Shown piece after piece: positions 25,129 through 33,707 of a stretch of DNA of 64,000 bases. The DNA lies in NCBI RefSeq assembly GCF_000308835.1, contig NZ_BAGN01000182.1:124001-188000 (forward strand), given 5' to 3'. A program made the position numbers and the translations under genes. The stretch is from Nocardia vinacea NBRC 16497 (lineage in GTDB: Bacteria > Actinomycetota > Actinomycetes > Mycobacteriales > Mycobacteriaceae). The notes below the pieces were generated by a model, which saw only the letters and a list, made by a program, of their open reading frames with translations, was not told where the DNA came from and did no database searches. How positions within the stretch are numbered: position 1 is the first letter of the stretch; the number at the start of each line of letters is the position of its first letter.

Positions 25129-25716
25129 ATGTCCTTGAAGCTCGCGGTGATCATCGGCAGCGTCCGGGAGGGACGCTTCGCGCCGACCGTGGCCAACTGG
25201 TTCGTCGAGGAGGCCGCCCGGCACGGACAGTTCGAGATCGACCTGATCGATCTGGCCGAGGCCGATCTGCCATTGGCGCTGCCCGCGGTTTCCCCGGCGA
25301 TGGACCCCAATCCGGAACGCCCGGCCGGGATGACCGACCTCAGCAGGCGGCTCGGTGAAGCGGATGCATTCGTCATCCTCACTCCGGATTACAACCGCAG
25401 CTACCCGGCCGCGCTGAAGGCCGCCATCGACTGGCACTTCACCCAATGGGACAGCAAGGCAATCGGTTTCGTCGGCTACAGCGGCGCGAGCGGCGGCCTG
25501 CTCGCCATCGAACACCTGCGCCAGGTCTTCAACGAACTCAATGCCCACACCGTCCGCAACTACGTCAGCTTCCCTCGCTACTACCTGCTCTTCGATGCCG
25601 AAGGCAAACTCCTCGACCCGGCCGAACCCGCCGCAGCCGCGCAGTCCATGCTCGACCAACTCCACTGGTGGGCAAGTGCCCTCGCCGCCGCCCGCTCCGT
25701 CCCCGCCGCCGCATAG
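25129..25716 (+). CDS. NADPH-dependent FMN reductase
   Basis: A 195-residue flavodoxin-fold reductase. It opens with the FMN-binding VIIGSVREGRFAPTVANWF, then ILTPDYNRSYPAALKAAIDW and the VGYSGASGG loop, all typical of the NADPH-dependent FMN reductase family. It reduces flavins, quinones or azo compounds in the cytoplasm. GAAGGAG precedes ATG 25129. It is divergent from the MmyB-type regulator across about 130 bp. Confidence 0.9.
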   Translation: MSLKLAVIIGSVREGRFAPTVANWFVEEAARHGQFEIDLIDLAEADLPLALPAVSPAMDPNPERPAGMTDLSRRLGEADAFVILTPDYNRSYPAALKAAIDWHFTQWDSKAIGFVGYSGASGGLLAIEHLRQVFNELNAHTVRNYVSFPRYYLLFDAEGKLLDPAEPAAAAQSMLDQLHWWASALAAARSVPAAA

Positions 25717-25828
25717 CGGGGACCTCGTGGCTGCCTCGCACAAGGTCCGTCCTATGCGAGGTGGGCACTGCTTATGCGACAGCGGGGATGCGTCTGGCGG
25801 GGCGGGGGAAGGGCGATAGGGTTCGGGA

Positions 25829-26611
25829 GTGGCTGACTACTCCTCCGATCTCGAACTTGCGATGCGATTGGCCGATGAGGCCGATGGGATTACCCGGGCG
25901 CGGTTCGGAGCGTTGGATTTGCGGGTCGACGCGAAGCCGGATCTGACGCCGGTGTCGGATGCGGATCTGGCGGTGGAGAAAGCGATACGACAGGTGCTCG
26001 GGCAGCAGCGGCCCGGGGATTCGGTGCTCGGTGAGGAGTTCGGCGGTGACGTCGAGTTCAGTGGGCGGCAGTGGGTGATCGATCCGATCGATGGCACCAA
26101 GAACTTCGTGCGCCGGGTGCCGATTTGGGCGACGCTGATCTCGCTGCTCGAGGACGGCGTTCCGGTGGTCGGCGTGGTGAGCGCGCCCGCATTGGCGCGC
26201 CGGTGGTGGGCGGCGGCCGGATCCGGTGCCTGGGCCAGCGTCGATTCCGATGCGCCGAAACCGATTTCGGTCTCCGCGGTCGGTGAGCTCGGCTCGGCCA
26301 GCCTGGCCTTCTCCAGCCTGTCGGGCTGGCGCGAACGCGGTCTGCGGGAGAAGTTCCTCGACCTCACCGACGCGGTATGGCGGGTCCGCGGCTACGGCGA
26401 CTTCTTCACCTACTGCCTGCTCGCCGAGGGCGCGGTAGATATCGCCACCGAACCCGAAGTCTCCCTGTGGGACCTGGCCGCCCTCGACATCCTCGTCCGC
26501 GAAGCAGGCGGCCGCTTCACCTCCCTCGCCGGCACCCCCGGCCCCCACGGCGGCGACGCCATAGCCACCAACTCTTTACTCCACGACGCTGTCCTGACAA
26601 CGTTGAACTGA
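25829..26611 (+). CDS. hisN: histidinol-phosphatase (IMPase family)
   Basis: A 260-residue inositol-monophosphatase-type enzyme: LGEEFGGDV with the metal-binding Glu, VIDPIDGTKNFVRRVPIW with the Asp pair, and EVSLWDLAALDILVREAGG near the end. In mycobacteria and relatives the gene at this place, next to the fadE24 region, is hisN, which removes phosphate from histidinol phosphate in histidine synthesis. A broader sugar phosphatase role cannot be excluded. The start is GTG 25829 with GGGAG close upstream. Confidence 0.88.
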   Translation: MADYSSDLELAMRLADEADGITRARFGALDLRVDAKPDLTPVSDADLAVEKAIRQVLGQQRPGDSVLGEEFGGDVEFSGRQWVIDPIDGTKNFVRRVPIWATLISLLEDGVPVVGVVSAPALARRWWAAAGSGAWASVDSDAPKPISVSAVGELGSASLAFSSLSGWRERGLREKFLDLTDAVWRVRGYGDFFTYCLLAEGAVDIATEPEVSLWDLAALDILVREAGGRFTSLAGTPGPHGGDAIATNSLLHDAVLTTLN

Positions 26612-26626
26612 GCTTCGCGAAGCCTT

Positions 26627-27592
26627 CTATCGTCTCGAATCGGCCGGAGTCAGGTCGATGCCCGCGGGCGGACGTAGTCGACGCAAGGTTCCATCCATGC
26701 TCGTGACGAACAGTGCCCATCCGTCACCGTCGCGAGCGATCCGCACGGAGGTCGCGCCGTCCGGCGGGTTACGCACCGGGCCGGGTTTGATCAGGCCGGT
26801 GATGATCGTGCAGCCCGCGCCGGTGGCCGGATCGATCTGGTAGACGGCGCCTTGGATGTGGTCGGCGACGAAAAGCTGACCCGCGCGCGTCGCTTCCATA
26901 TCGTCGAGCAGCGCAACCAGATCGGGAGCACCGGCGACGACCGTCGCATTGTCGGGATCGTCGAGCGGGACGCGGAAGATACGCAGGGTCATATTGTCGG
27001 TGTAGATCGACTTCCCATCGGGAGCGAGCGCCAGTCCATTCGTCCAGGGCAGGTTGGACCAGGTCTTCGTGTACTCCCCCGTCGAGGGCCGATACCGCGA
27101 AATGCCGGTCGGCGGGCCGTTGATGCCGATGGTGGCGAATACCAGGTCGCCGTCCGGCAATTCGAGCAGCCCGTTCGGACCGTTCAGCTCGGTGAGCAGA
27201 ATCGTCACCGCACCGGTATCGATGTCATAGCGTTGCAAGGTGCCCGGCGCCTCCGCCAGACCATCGCCGGTGACGAAGTAGACCGATCGTCCGACAACCC
27301 GCACACCCGCAGGGTGATCCAGACCGGTTACCAGTTTCGCGAACTTGCCCGCGGCATCGATATGAGCCAGGTACCCGTCGACGATTCCGGTGACATAGAA
27401 ACCACCAGACCCGTCGGTATCGAGATTCTCCAGATTGCCGACCCCGCTGACGATCGTCGAAACGTCCCACCCATCCGCACACGATCCGGACGGCGTCTGC
27501 GCCCCGGCCGTCGCCGCGGACATGACGCCCGCCGTAATCGCCGCGGTCAGCAGCGTTGCCCTCAGTCGCCGACTCCGCGGCCGTCTTGCCAT
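26627..27592 (-). CDS. secreted SMP-30-like beta-propeller protein
   Basis: A 321-residue exported protein. A basic N-terminus (ARRPRSRRLR) and hydrophobic stretch ending in ATAGAQT form a signal peptide. The rest has repeated propeller blades (NLDTDGSGGFYVTGI, LDHPAGVRVVGRSVYFVTG, LNGPNGLLELPDGDLVFA, WTNGLALAPDGKSIYT) as in SMP-30/gluconolactonase and NHL-type folds. A lactonase role is possible but the metal ligands are not clear to me. ATG 27592 is chosen over a TTG at 27601. Confidence 0.72.
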   Translation of the reverse strand: MARRPRSRRLRATLLTAAITAGVMSAATAGAQTPSGSCADGWDVSTIVSGVGNLENLDTDGSGGFYVTGIVDGYLAHIDAAGKFAKLVTGLDHPAGVRVVGRSVYFVTGDGLAEAPGTLQRYDIDTGAVTILLTELNGPNGLLELPDGDLVFATIGINGPPTGISRYRPSTGEYTKTWSNLPWTNGLALAPDGKSIYTDNMTLRIFRVPLDDPDNATVVAGAPDLVALLDDMEATRAGQLFVADHIQGAVYQIDPATGAGCTIITGLIKPGPVRNPPDGATSVRIARDGDGWALFVTSMDGTLRRLRPPAGIDLTPADSRR

Positions 27593-27659
27593 GCGGCACA
27601 ACCTAACAGCCGCGCTGGAATGTTGCCCGGGGCGGACAGCCCGCCCCGGGCGACTCGAC

Positions 27660-27731
27660 TCACGGAACGAACAACATCGCGATCATATTGACGACCCCGG
27701 AGACGAACTGATCGACAATGCGAAGAACCAT
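27660..27731 (-). CDS. putative 23-residue hydrophobic peptide
   Basis: A very short frame with a strong ribosome binding site (AAGGAGA) 4-5 bp before ATG 27731. The peptide begins MVLRIVDQFVSGVV and ends MLFVP, so it is hydrophobic and amphipathic, like small membrane or toxin-like peptides. Nothing else codes in the 266-bp gap between the propeller gene and the glycosyltransferase. The clear start signal is the main support; no family is recognised. Confidence 0.35.
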   Translation of the reverse strand: MVLRIVDQFVSGVVNMIAMLFVP

Positions 27732-27867
27732 GGCATCTCCTTACTCGTACAGCGGGATTCAGCCTCGACGAAAGGGCACGGCCGAGCACTGCGGACGGCA
27801 CCTATGTAGATAGGCGTCGATCGTTCTTCGTTGCGGTCGGGCTCGTGGATGGCCGCAACCGGACCGC

Positions 27868-29352
27868 TCAGCTCAGATGTTTCGCCGCAGGCCACATTTC
27901 GGACATGGGTGCTCGCGGATTGCGGCAGATGAACAGCGGTTGGCCCTGTTCGTCGTTGTCGATGCCGAGACCGTTGTCGATGTGACCGGCGGGTTCGACT
28001 TCGGCGAAGAACCCGGTCAGATGGTCACGATCGAGGCCGACGACGATCACGGCGGAGGCTGTGTCGCTGGGCGGGCCCCACCACCAGTAGGAGTTGTGGC
28101 CGCTGTGTGGAGTCGGTAATCCGTACTCGCCGCCGAAGCGTTCGATCGCGCCCGCCTCCCCATAGTTGTCGGTAAGGATGGCGACGTCGGGTCCGAGCGT
28201 GGCGCGCACCTCGGCGATTCGGCGCACGAACTGCGGCCAGCCGATGGTCTCGCCCGCGTCGTAGTTGATCGCGAGCACCGGCGAGTCCTTCAGTGCCGCG
28301 ACGGGCAACACCGGCAGGAACAGCACCGCGGAGACAATCGCATTCACCGCGATGACCGAGCCCACTGCCGCCCAACGGATTCGCCGATTCCCCAGCCGAG
28401 CGGCGACCGGTACCGCACCGGCGGCCAACAGAATCGGATACATCCCGCCCAGGTAGTACGCCTTCCCGCCGCTGACCAGGAAAACCACGAACAGCGCCGC
28501 ATACGCGACCGAAAACGCGCGCCGACGCGGATCTCGCCACAGTTGCCATAGCCCGATAGCCCACATCGGCACCAGCAATGGGCCCATCAGCCCGAATTGC
28601 GACAACACGAACAGCACCGGCGAATCCGACGTTCCGGAGGACCCGCCCGCGATCGCCCGACTCATCTCCCACTGCGGCCAGCCATTGCGCCACTGCCACA
28701 ACAGATATGGCAGCCAGATCACGATCGCCAACCCGACGGCCATCGGAAAGTACTTGGTGGCGAATATCTTTCTCGGGCCGACGAGCACCAGCGCAAGCAC
28801 CAGCGCCACCACCGGAAAGATCAGCAGCGCCTTGTTCTGCAACCCGACCCCGACGACCAGCCCGACGCCGAGCCAGCACCGCGGCCCCAACCCACCGACA
28901 CCCACGCGCCCATCTGGCCCACCTCGCAGCAGCCCCAGCACCAGCAGGCAAACCAGAACGCACGCCGCCATATCGAACGACGCGGTACTCAGCAGATGAC
29001 CGATCCCCATCACCATCGCCGCACTCGCGACGGCAACCGACGCCAACACCTGTGCCCCGCGCCCACCGCCGAGCTCGCGCGCCATCAACCCCGCGGCAAC
29101 GACAACGAATGTCGCCGCCGCGATCGACGGAAGTCGTAGTAGCAGTAACGAGTCGGCATCGATTGCAGACATCGCGCGGGCCAGTAGCGGAGTCAATGGC
29201 GGCTGATCCGGATAGCCCCAATCCGGATGCCTGCCCGCCGCAAGAAAGTACAGCTCGTCCCGGTGATAGCCGTAGCGCGTGGCATATGCGGTGAGTAGTG
29301 CGGCAAACAGCACAGCGACGACGGACAGCGGTCGTCCGACGACTTTGGGCAC
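27868..29352 (-). CDS. GT39/ArnT-like membrane glycosyltransferase
   Basis: A protein of about 494 residues with ten or more membrane helices. The first loop carries YGYHRDELYFLAAG and DWGYPDQPPLTPLLARA, the acidic-loop signature of dolichyl-phosphate-mannose type (PMT_2, GT39/GT83) glycosyltransferases that use polyprenyl-phosphate sugars on the outer face of the membrane. The C-terminal soluble domain (ILTDNYGEAGAIERFGGEYGLP) fits the same group. GTG 29352 is the favoured start; an upstream one at 29400 adds 16 residues. It is divergent from fadE24. Confidence 0.82.
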   Translation of the reverse strand: MPKVVGRPLSVVAVLFAALLTAYATRYGYHRDELYFLAAGRHPDWGYPDQPPLTPLLARAMSAIDADSLLLLRLPSIAAATFVVVAAGLMARELGGGRGAQVLASVAVASAAMVMGIGHLLSTASFDMAACVLVCLLVLGLLRGGPDGRVGVGGLGPRCWLGVGLVVGVGLQNKALLIFPVVALVLALVLVGPRKIFATKYFPMAVGLAIVIWLPYLLWQWRNGWPQWEMSRAIAGGSSGTSDSPVLFVLSQFGLMGPLLVPMWAIGLWQLWRDPRRRAFSVAYAALFVVFLVSGGKAYYLGGMYPILLAAGAVPVAARLGNRRIRWAAVGSVIAVNAIVSAVLFLPVLPVAALKDSPVLAINYDAGETIGWPQFVRRIAEVRATLGPDVAILTDNYGEAGAIERFGGEYGLPTPHSGHNSYWWWGPPSDTASAVIVVGLDRDHLTGFFAEVEPAGHIDNGLGIDNDEQGQPLFICRNPRAPMSEMWPAAKHLS

Positions 29353-29402
29353 TTGTCCAGCCTGACACAGTTCAGCGGCGTATGCTGCACCTCGACGCAC
29401 TT

Positions 29403-29418
29403 CTTACTCTGGAGTAAG
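29403..29418. promoter_or_regulatory. palindromic operator before fadE24
   Basis: CTTACTC-TG-GAGTAAG is a perfect inverted repeat with 7-bp arms. It lies about 45 bp before fadE24 and just outside the start of the divergent glycosyltransferase. The size and place fit a TetR-type operator controlling fatty-acid genes. No regulator gene stands beside it, so the binding protein must be encoded elsewhere. Confidence 0.6.
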
Positions 29419-29462
29419 ATAGCTGGGACAAGACCTCACCCACCCACCCGAGAAAACAGGTG

Positions 29463-30854
29463 ATGATGAGCACTCGAGACAGCGCAACGAAGCGACGTCC
29501 AGACACGTCCGCGGTCGGCCTGAACCACCCCAAACGGGACTGGATGGGCGCGGCAATGCGGGTGATGACGACCATTACCGGGTCGGAGCTCGCCGAGAAG
29601 TACAACCTGCGCAAGCCGATCGAGCGGGTCACCTACGAAGGCACCAAGACCGGTTTCCGCACCCTCGGTGCCGCCACTCGCGCCTTCGCCAAGGTCGCCG
29701 GTGGTGGTGCGCCGAAACGCTTGGCGGACAACGAGTCCAAGAACAAAGACTTCTTCGACCTGACCCCGAGCGACGAGCAGCAGATGATCGTCGAGACGGT
29801 GAAGGAATTCGCCGCCGAGATCCTGCGCCCGGCCGCCTACGAGGCCGATAACGCCGCCAAGGCCCCGCGCGACCTGCTCGAGCGCGCCGCCGAACTCGGC
29901 ATCACCCTGATCAATGTGCCCGAGGAGCTGGAAGGCGCGGCCGCCGAGCGCGGCGCGGTCACCAACTCGCTGGTCGCCGAGGCGCTCGCACACGGTGATA
30001 TGGGTCTGGCCCTGCCGATTCTCGCGCCGAGCGGTGTCGCGGTCGCCCTGTCCCAGTGGGGCACCGACGCGCAGCAGCAGACCTACCTGCCCGCCTTCAC
30101 CGGCGAGAATGTGCCGCAGGCCTCGGTCGTGATCAACGAGCCGCGCGCGCTGTTCGACCCGTTCGCCCTGCAGACCAAGGCCACCCGCTCCCCCAGCGGC
30201 TACCGCCTCAACGGTGTGAAGAGCCTGGTCCCGGCCGCCGGTGATGCCGAACTATTCATCGTGGCCGCCGAGCTCGACGGCCGCCCCGCCCTGTTCATCG
30301 TGCCGTCGGACAGCCAGGGTCTGGTCGTGGAGGCCGATCCGAGCATGGGTCTGCGTGCCGCCGGTCTCGGTCGCCTGCTGCTCAACGACGTCGCGGTCGG
30401 CACCGACGCCATCCTCGGCGACGGCGATGCCAAGACCCGCGCCGAGGAATACGCCGACGCGGTGCGCCTGGCCCGCCTCGGCTGGGCCTCGCTGGCCATC
30501 GGTACCGGACAGGCCGTGCTCGATTACGTGATTCCGTATGTGAACGAGCGCGAGGCATTCGGCGAGCCGATCTCGCACCGCCAAGCGGTCGCGTTCATGG
30601 TCGCGAACATGGCAATCGAACTGGATGGCCTGCGCCTGGTGACCCTGCGGGGTGCGTCCCGCGCGGAGCAGGGGCTTTCCTACGCCCGCGAGGCGGCACT
30701 GGCGCGCAAGCTCGCCACCGACAAGGGCATGCAGATCGGTCTCGACGGCGTGCAGCTGCTCGGCGGCCACGGCTTCACCAAGGAACACCCGGTCGAGCGC
30801 TGGTACCGCGATCTGCGGGCCATCGGCGTCGCCGAAGGTGTCGTGCTCGTCTGA
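29463..30854 (+). CDS. fadE24: acyl-CoA dehydrogenase FadE24-like
   Basis: A 463-residue flavoenzyme. After an 80-residue basic extension comes the acyl-CoA dehydrogenase fold: ALPILAPSGVAVALSQWG, VVINEPRALFDPFALQTKA, the C-terminal LARLGWASLAIGTGQAVLDYV and QLLGGHGFTKEHPVERWYRDLRAI. It introduces a double bond in acyl-CoA, probably in lipid or sterol side-chain breakdown. The pair with fadE23 and the hisN gene nearby mirrors Rv3137-Rv3140. Possible starts at 29460, 29463 and 29466 lie in a row. Confidence 0.85.
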   Translation: MMSTRDSATKRRPDTSAVGLNHPKRDWMGAAMRVMTTITGSELAEKYNLRKPIERVTYEGTKTGFRTLGAATRAFAKVAGGGAPKRLADNESKNKDFFDLTPSDEQQMIVETVKEFAAEILRPAAYEADNAAKAPRDLLERAAELGITLINVPEELEGAAAERGAVTNSLVAEALAHGDMGLALPILAPSGVAVALSQWGTDAQQQTYLPAFTGENVPQASVVINEPRALFDPFALQTKATRSPSGYRLNGVKSLVPAAGDAELFIVAAELDGRPALFIVPSDSQGLVVEADPSMGLRAAGLGRLLLNDVAVGTDAILGDGDAKTRAEEYADAVRLARLGWASLAIGTGQAVLDYVIPYVNEREAFGEPISHRQAVAFMVANMAIELDGLRLVTLRGASRAEQGLSYAREAALARKLATDKGMQIGLDGVQLLGGHGFTKEHPVERWYRDLRAIGVAEGVVLV

Positions 30855-30887
30855 CCGGCTGGTTCCTTACTTCCAGGAGACATCACC

Positions 30888-32108
30888 ATGATCAATCTCG
30901 AACTCCCCAAGAAGCTGCGGGCCAGCGCCAACCAGGCCCATCAGGTCGCCCAGGAAATCTTCCGGCCGATCTCGCGCAAGTACGACCTCGGTGAACACGA
31001 CTACCCGGTCGAGCTGGACACCATGGCCGCCATGGTCGAGGGACTCGCCGACTCCGGCACCCAGAAGATCGGCGGCGCGGCCGGTGGCCGTTCCGACGGG
31101 GACGAGCACGCCACCGAGCTGCTCGGAAACACCAACGGCGGCAATATGTCCGCGCTGCTGAACGCGCTGGAGACCTCGTGGGGCGACGTCGGCCTGATGC
31201 TGTCGATTCCCTACCAGGGGCTGGGCAATGCGGCCATCGCGGCCGTCGCCACCGATGAACAGCTGAAGCGGTTCGGCAAGGTGTGGGCCTCGATGGCCAT
31301 CACCGAACCGTCCTTCGGCTCCGATTCGGCCGCCGTCACCACCACCGCCGTACTCGACGGCGACGAGTGGGTGCTCAACGGCGAGAAGATCTTCGTGACC
31401 GCGGGTCAGCGCTCCACCCACATCGTGGTGTGGGCCTCGGTGGACCGCAGCCTCGGCCGCGCGGCGATCAAGTCGTTCGTCGTGCCGCGCGACGCTCCCG
31501 GTCTTTCGGTGGCCCGGCTCGAGCACAAGCTCGGCATCAAGGCCTCCGATACCGCGGTACTGCTGTTGCAGGACTGCCGGATTCCGAAGGACAACATTCT
31601 CGGCAGCCCGGAAGTCAACGTGGAGAAGGGTTTTGCCGGGGTCATGCAGACCTTCGACAACACCCGTCCCCTCGTGGCCGCGATGGCGGTCGGTGTCGCT
31701 CGGGCGGCGCTGGAGGAGTTGCGCGCCATCCTGAAGGATGCGGGCATCGAACCGTCCTACGACATCCCGGCCAATAACCAGCCCGCGGCCGCCGCCGAAT
31801 TCCTGCGGATGGAGGCCGATTACGAGGCCGCGTACCTGCTGTCGCTGCGCGCGGCGTGGATGGCGGACAACAAGAAGCCGAACTCCTTGGAAGCCTCGAT
31901 GTCCAAGGCCAAGGCCGGCCGGACAGGCACCGACGTCACCCTCAAGGCCGTCGAACTCGCGGGCACCATCGGATACTCCCAGCGCACGCTGCTCGAAAAG
32001 TGGGGCCGTGACTCGAAGATCCTCGACATCTTCGAAGGCACCCAGCAGATCCAGCAGCTCATCGTCGCCCGCCGCATCCTCGGCAAGACCAGCGCCGAGC
32101 TGAAGTGA
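30888..32108 (+). CDS. fadE23: acyl-CoA dehydrogenase FadE23-like
   Basis: A 406-residue acyl-CoA dehydrogenase. It shows MAITEPSFGSDSAAVTTTAVLDGDEWVLNGEKIFVT (flavin and substrate binding), GFAGVMQTFDNTRP, and the end IFEGTQQIQQLIVARRILG. CCAGGAGA precedes ATG 30888, 33 bp after fadE24. The two subunits probably form a heteromer, as is known for several paired FadE proteins in actinobacteria. A hairpin terminator follows. Confidence 0.88.
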   Translation: MINLELPKKLRASANQAHQVAQEIFRPISRKYDLGEHDYPVELDTMAAMVEGLADSGTQKIGGAAGGRSDGDEHATELLGNTNGGNMSALLNALETSWGDVGLMLSIPYQGLGNAAIAAVATDEQLKRFGKVWASMAITEPSFGSDSAAVTTTAVLDGDEWVLNGEKIFVTAGQRSTHIVVWASVDRSLGRAAIKSFVVPRDAPGLSVARLEHKLGIKASDTAVLLLQDCRIPKDNILGSPEVNVEKGFAGVMQTFDNTRPLVAAMAVGVARAALEELRAILKDAGIEPSYDIPANNQPAAAAEFLRMEADYEAAYLLSLRAAWMADNKKPNSLEASMSKAKAGRTGTDVTLKAVELAGTIGYSQRTLLEKWGRDSKILDIFEGTQQIQQLIVARRILGKTSAELK

Positions 32109-32131
32109 TGCCGAACTAGCAAGTGCTACAA

Positions 32132-32166
32132 GGGAAACCGGTGCGAGTGACGCGCACCGGTTTTCC
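32132..32166 (+). terminator. terminator after fadE23
   Basis: AAACCGGTGCG pairs with CGCACCGGTTT, and three more pairs extend the stem at its base. The 3' arm itself ends in TTTT. It closes the fadE24-fadE23 unit. Confidence 0.7.
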
Positions 32167-32289
32167 TATTCAGAGCGGGTTCGAGGCACCCGCCGTAACC
32201 GGTGAAGTAACGCACGGTATCTTGGCGAGCTGAGATTCAGCGGACGAATTCCATCGAGCAGTACCAAGAACCCCAACAGGAGACTGGTT

Positions 32290-32916
32290 ATGCACAGGCT
32301 GGGTTTGATACGTCGCTTCACCGCCGCATTCGCGGCAACCACCGCATTCGTCGCCGTATTCGCGGGTCATGCCGCGGCCGGGCCGGCGACGATCGACTGG
32401 AATACGGCCACGCAGCAATTGCGGAAGGCCGCCATCGGCAATCCCGGCGCCGAACAGGCAGTGGACCGGCTGCTGGCATCCGGGCAGGTCGCCACCCAGG
32501 TGGCAGTGCCCGCACAGCCGTTCCAGATCCCGGCTCAATCCGATATCGGACGCGGTGACGGGCCGGGCATCTACGGGTCCGGCATCGCCCTCGGATACGA
32601 CGGGCTCCGATTCGGATTCTTCGGCGGACCGGGCACGATCGCACCGGATCAGACCGGGGCCAAGTTGCAGATCCTGTGGATCAATCTGTCCAACGGCCGC
32701 AGCGGCACCGAGGTGCTCTCCGAGCACAACGACGCCACGGTCGACACCACGATCCGCACGCGTCCGGTCGACACCGGTGCCGGCCTCATCGTCGGCGCGG
32801 TCTACGGCACCCTGTGGCACCGCTGGCCCGTCCCGGTCAGCGACGCCAACCCGGACGGTTTCCAGTACAAACTCGCAACCATCTCGGTCCCGTCCTTCGG
32901 ATCGATCTACAACTGA
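32290..32916 (+). CDS. secreted protein of unknown function
   Basis: A 208-residue exported protein. The N-terminus is a signal peptide (RRFTAAFAATTAFVAVFAGHAAAG). The mature part begins TIDWNTATQQLRKAA and contains a Gly/Phe-rich stretch (YDGLRFGFFGGPGTIAP) and a beta-rich C-terminal half with few charges. Such single-domain secreted proteins are common in Nocardia and relatives; I do not recognise a function. It has a strong terminator of its own at 32933. Confidence 0.7.
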   Translation: MHRLGLIRRFTAAFAATTAFVAVFAGHAAAGPATIDWNTATQQLRKAAIGNPGAEQAVDRLLASGQVATQVAVPAQPFQIPAQSDIGRGDGPGIYGSGIALGYDGLRFGFFGGPGTIAPDQTGAKLQILWINLSNGRSGTEVLSEHNDATVDTTIRTRPVDTGAGLIVGAVYGTLWHRWPVPVSDANPDGFQYKLATISVPSFGSIYN

Positions 32917-32932
32917 CCATCCGGCACGCGAG

Positions 32933-32961
32933 CCCGGCACGGATTTCCGTGCCGGGTTTTT
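32933..32961 (+). terminator. strong rho-independent terminator
   Basis: CCCGGCACGG and CCGTGCCGGG form a perfect 10-bp stem around ATTT, followed by TTTTT. It ends the secreted-protein gene. Confidence 0.92.
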
Positions 32962-33016
32962 GCATCACATCAGCCAGCCATTGCCAGCAATTGCGTAACT
33001 CCGTAAATTTGCGCTC

Positions 33017-33526
33017 GTGAGCGTGGAGGACCGACTAGCGAAGCTCGAACGCCGACTCGCGGCCATGGACCTCATCAAGGATGGCAGCGGGCAAGCGAGT
33101 GGATCCGCCCCGCAGGGAGGGTGGGCACTGCGCCGGCTTCATGAGGAGTTCGCGAGTGCGGACCAGCGCAATGGCGGGGTGATGTTCGCCGGTTCGGGCT
33201 CACTACCCAGCACGGAAGAGTTCGACTGGCAGGTCCAGTTCAGCACCGATGACATCGTCGGCTACGACTGGGACGATGCCGCGGAATGCCTCGCCGCCCT
33301 TGGTAGTCCGGTCCGCCTGCGCATTCTTCGGGAGATACTTCGGGGCAGCAGAACCGCCGCCGAACTCACAGACCTCGGTGAGGTGGGTACCTCCGGCGAG
33401 ATCTACCACCACCTCCGTCAACTAGCAGCTACCGGCTGGCTGCACACCGTGGGCCGCGGCTACTTCGAAGTCCCCCCGAATCGGGTCGTTCCCTTGCTGG
33501 TCGCGCTGGCTACCGCGCGGAGATGA
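33017..33526 (+). CDS. ArsR-type winged-helix regulator
   Basis: A 169-residue protein. A short N-terminal helix resembles a coiled coil (SVEDRLAKLERRLAAM). The C-terminal 85 residues form a winged helix: AAECLAALGSPVRLRILREILRGSRTAAELTDLG followed by YHHLRQLAATGWLHTVGRGYFEV, the ArsR pattern. No metal-binding Cys motif is present, so it probably senses something other than a metal. Start GTG 33017. Its target is not evident; the tandem synthetase genes downstream are the nearest candidates. Confidence 0.82.
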   Translation: MSVEDRLAKLERRLAAMDLIKDGSGQASGSAPQGGWALRRLHEEFASADQRNGGVMFAGSGSLPSTEEFDWQVQFSTDDIVGYDWDDAAECLAALGSPVRLRILREILRGSRTAAELTDLGEVGTSGEIYHHLRQLAATGWLHTVGRGYFEVPPNRVVPLLVALATARR

Positions 33527-33707
33527 CCGAGCGGTGGCGAGCGCTTCTCGCGTTTGCCGCCACGGTTTCGACGGGACCATTCTGTCCAGCCCGCATGGCG
33601 GCGAGTGTGATGTGAGTCATAGCGCTGATACGGTTGGTGAGACAGAACTGTGGTTCGAGATCGCTTGGGCGAGTGCCGACGCGAGTTGCTGATAGAGGTG
33701 GTCGACG

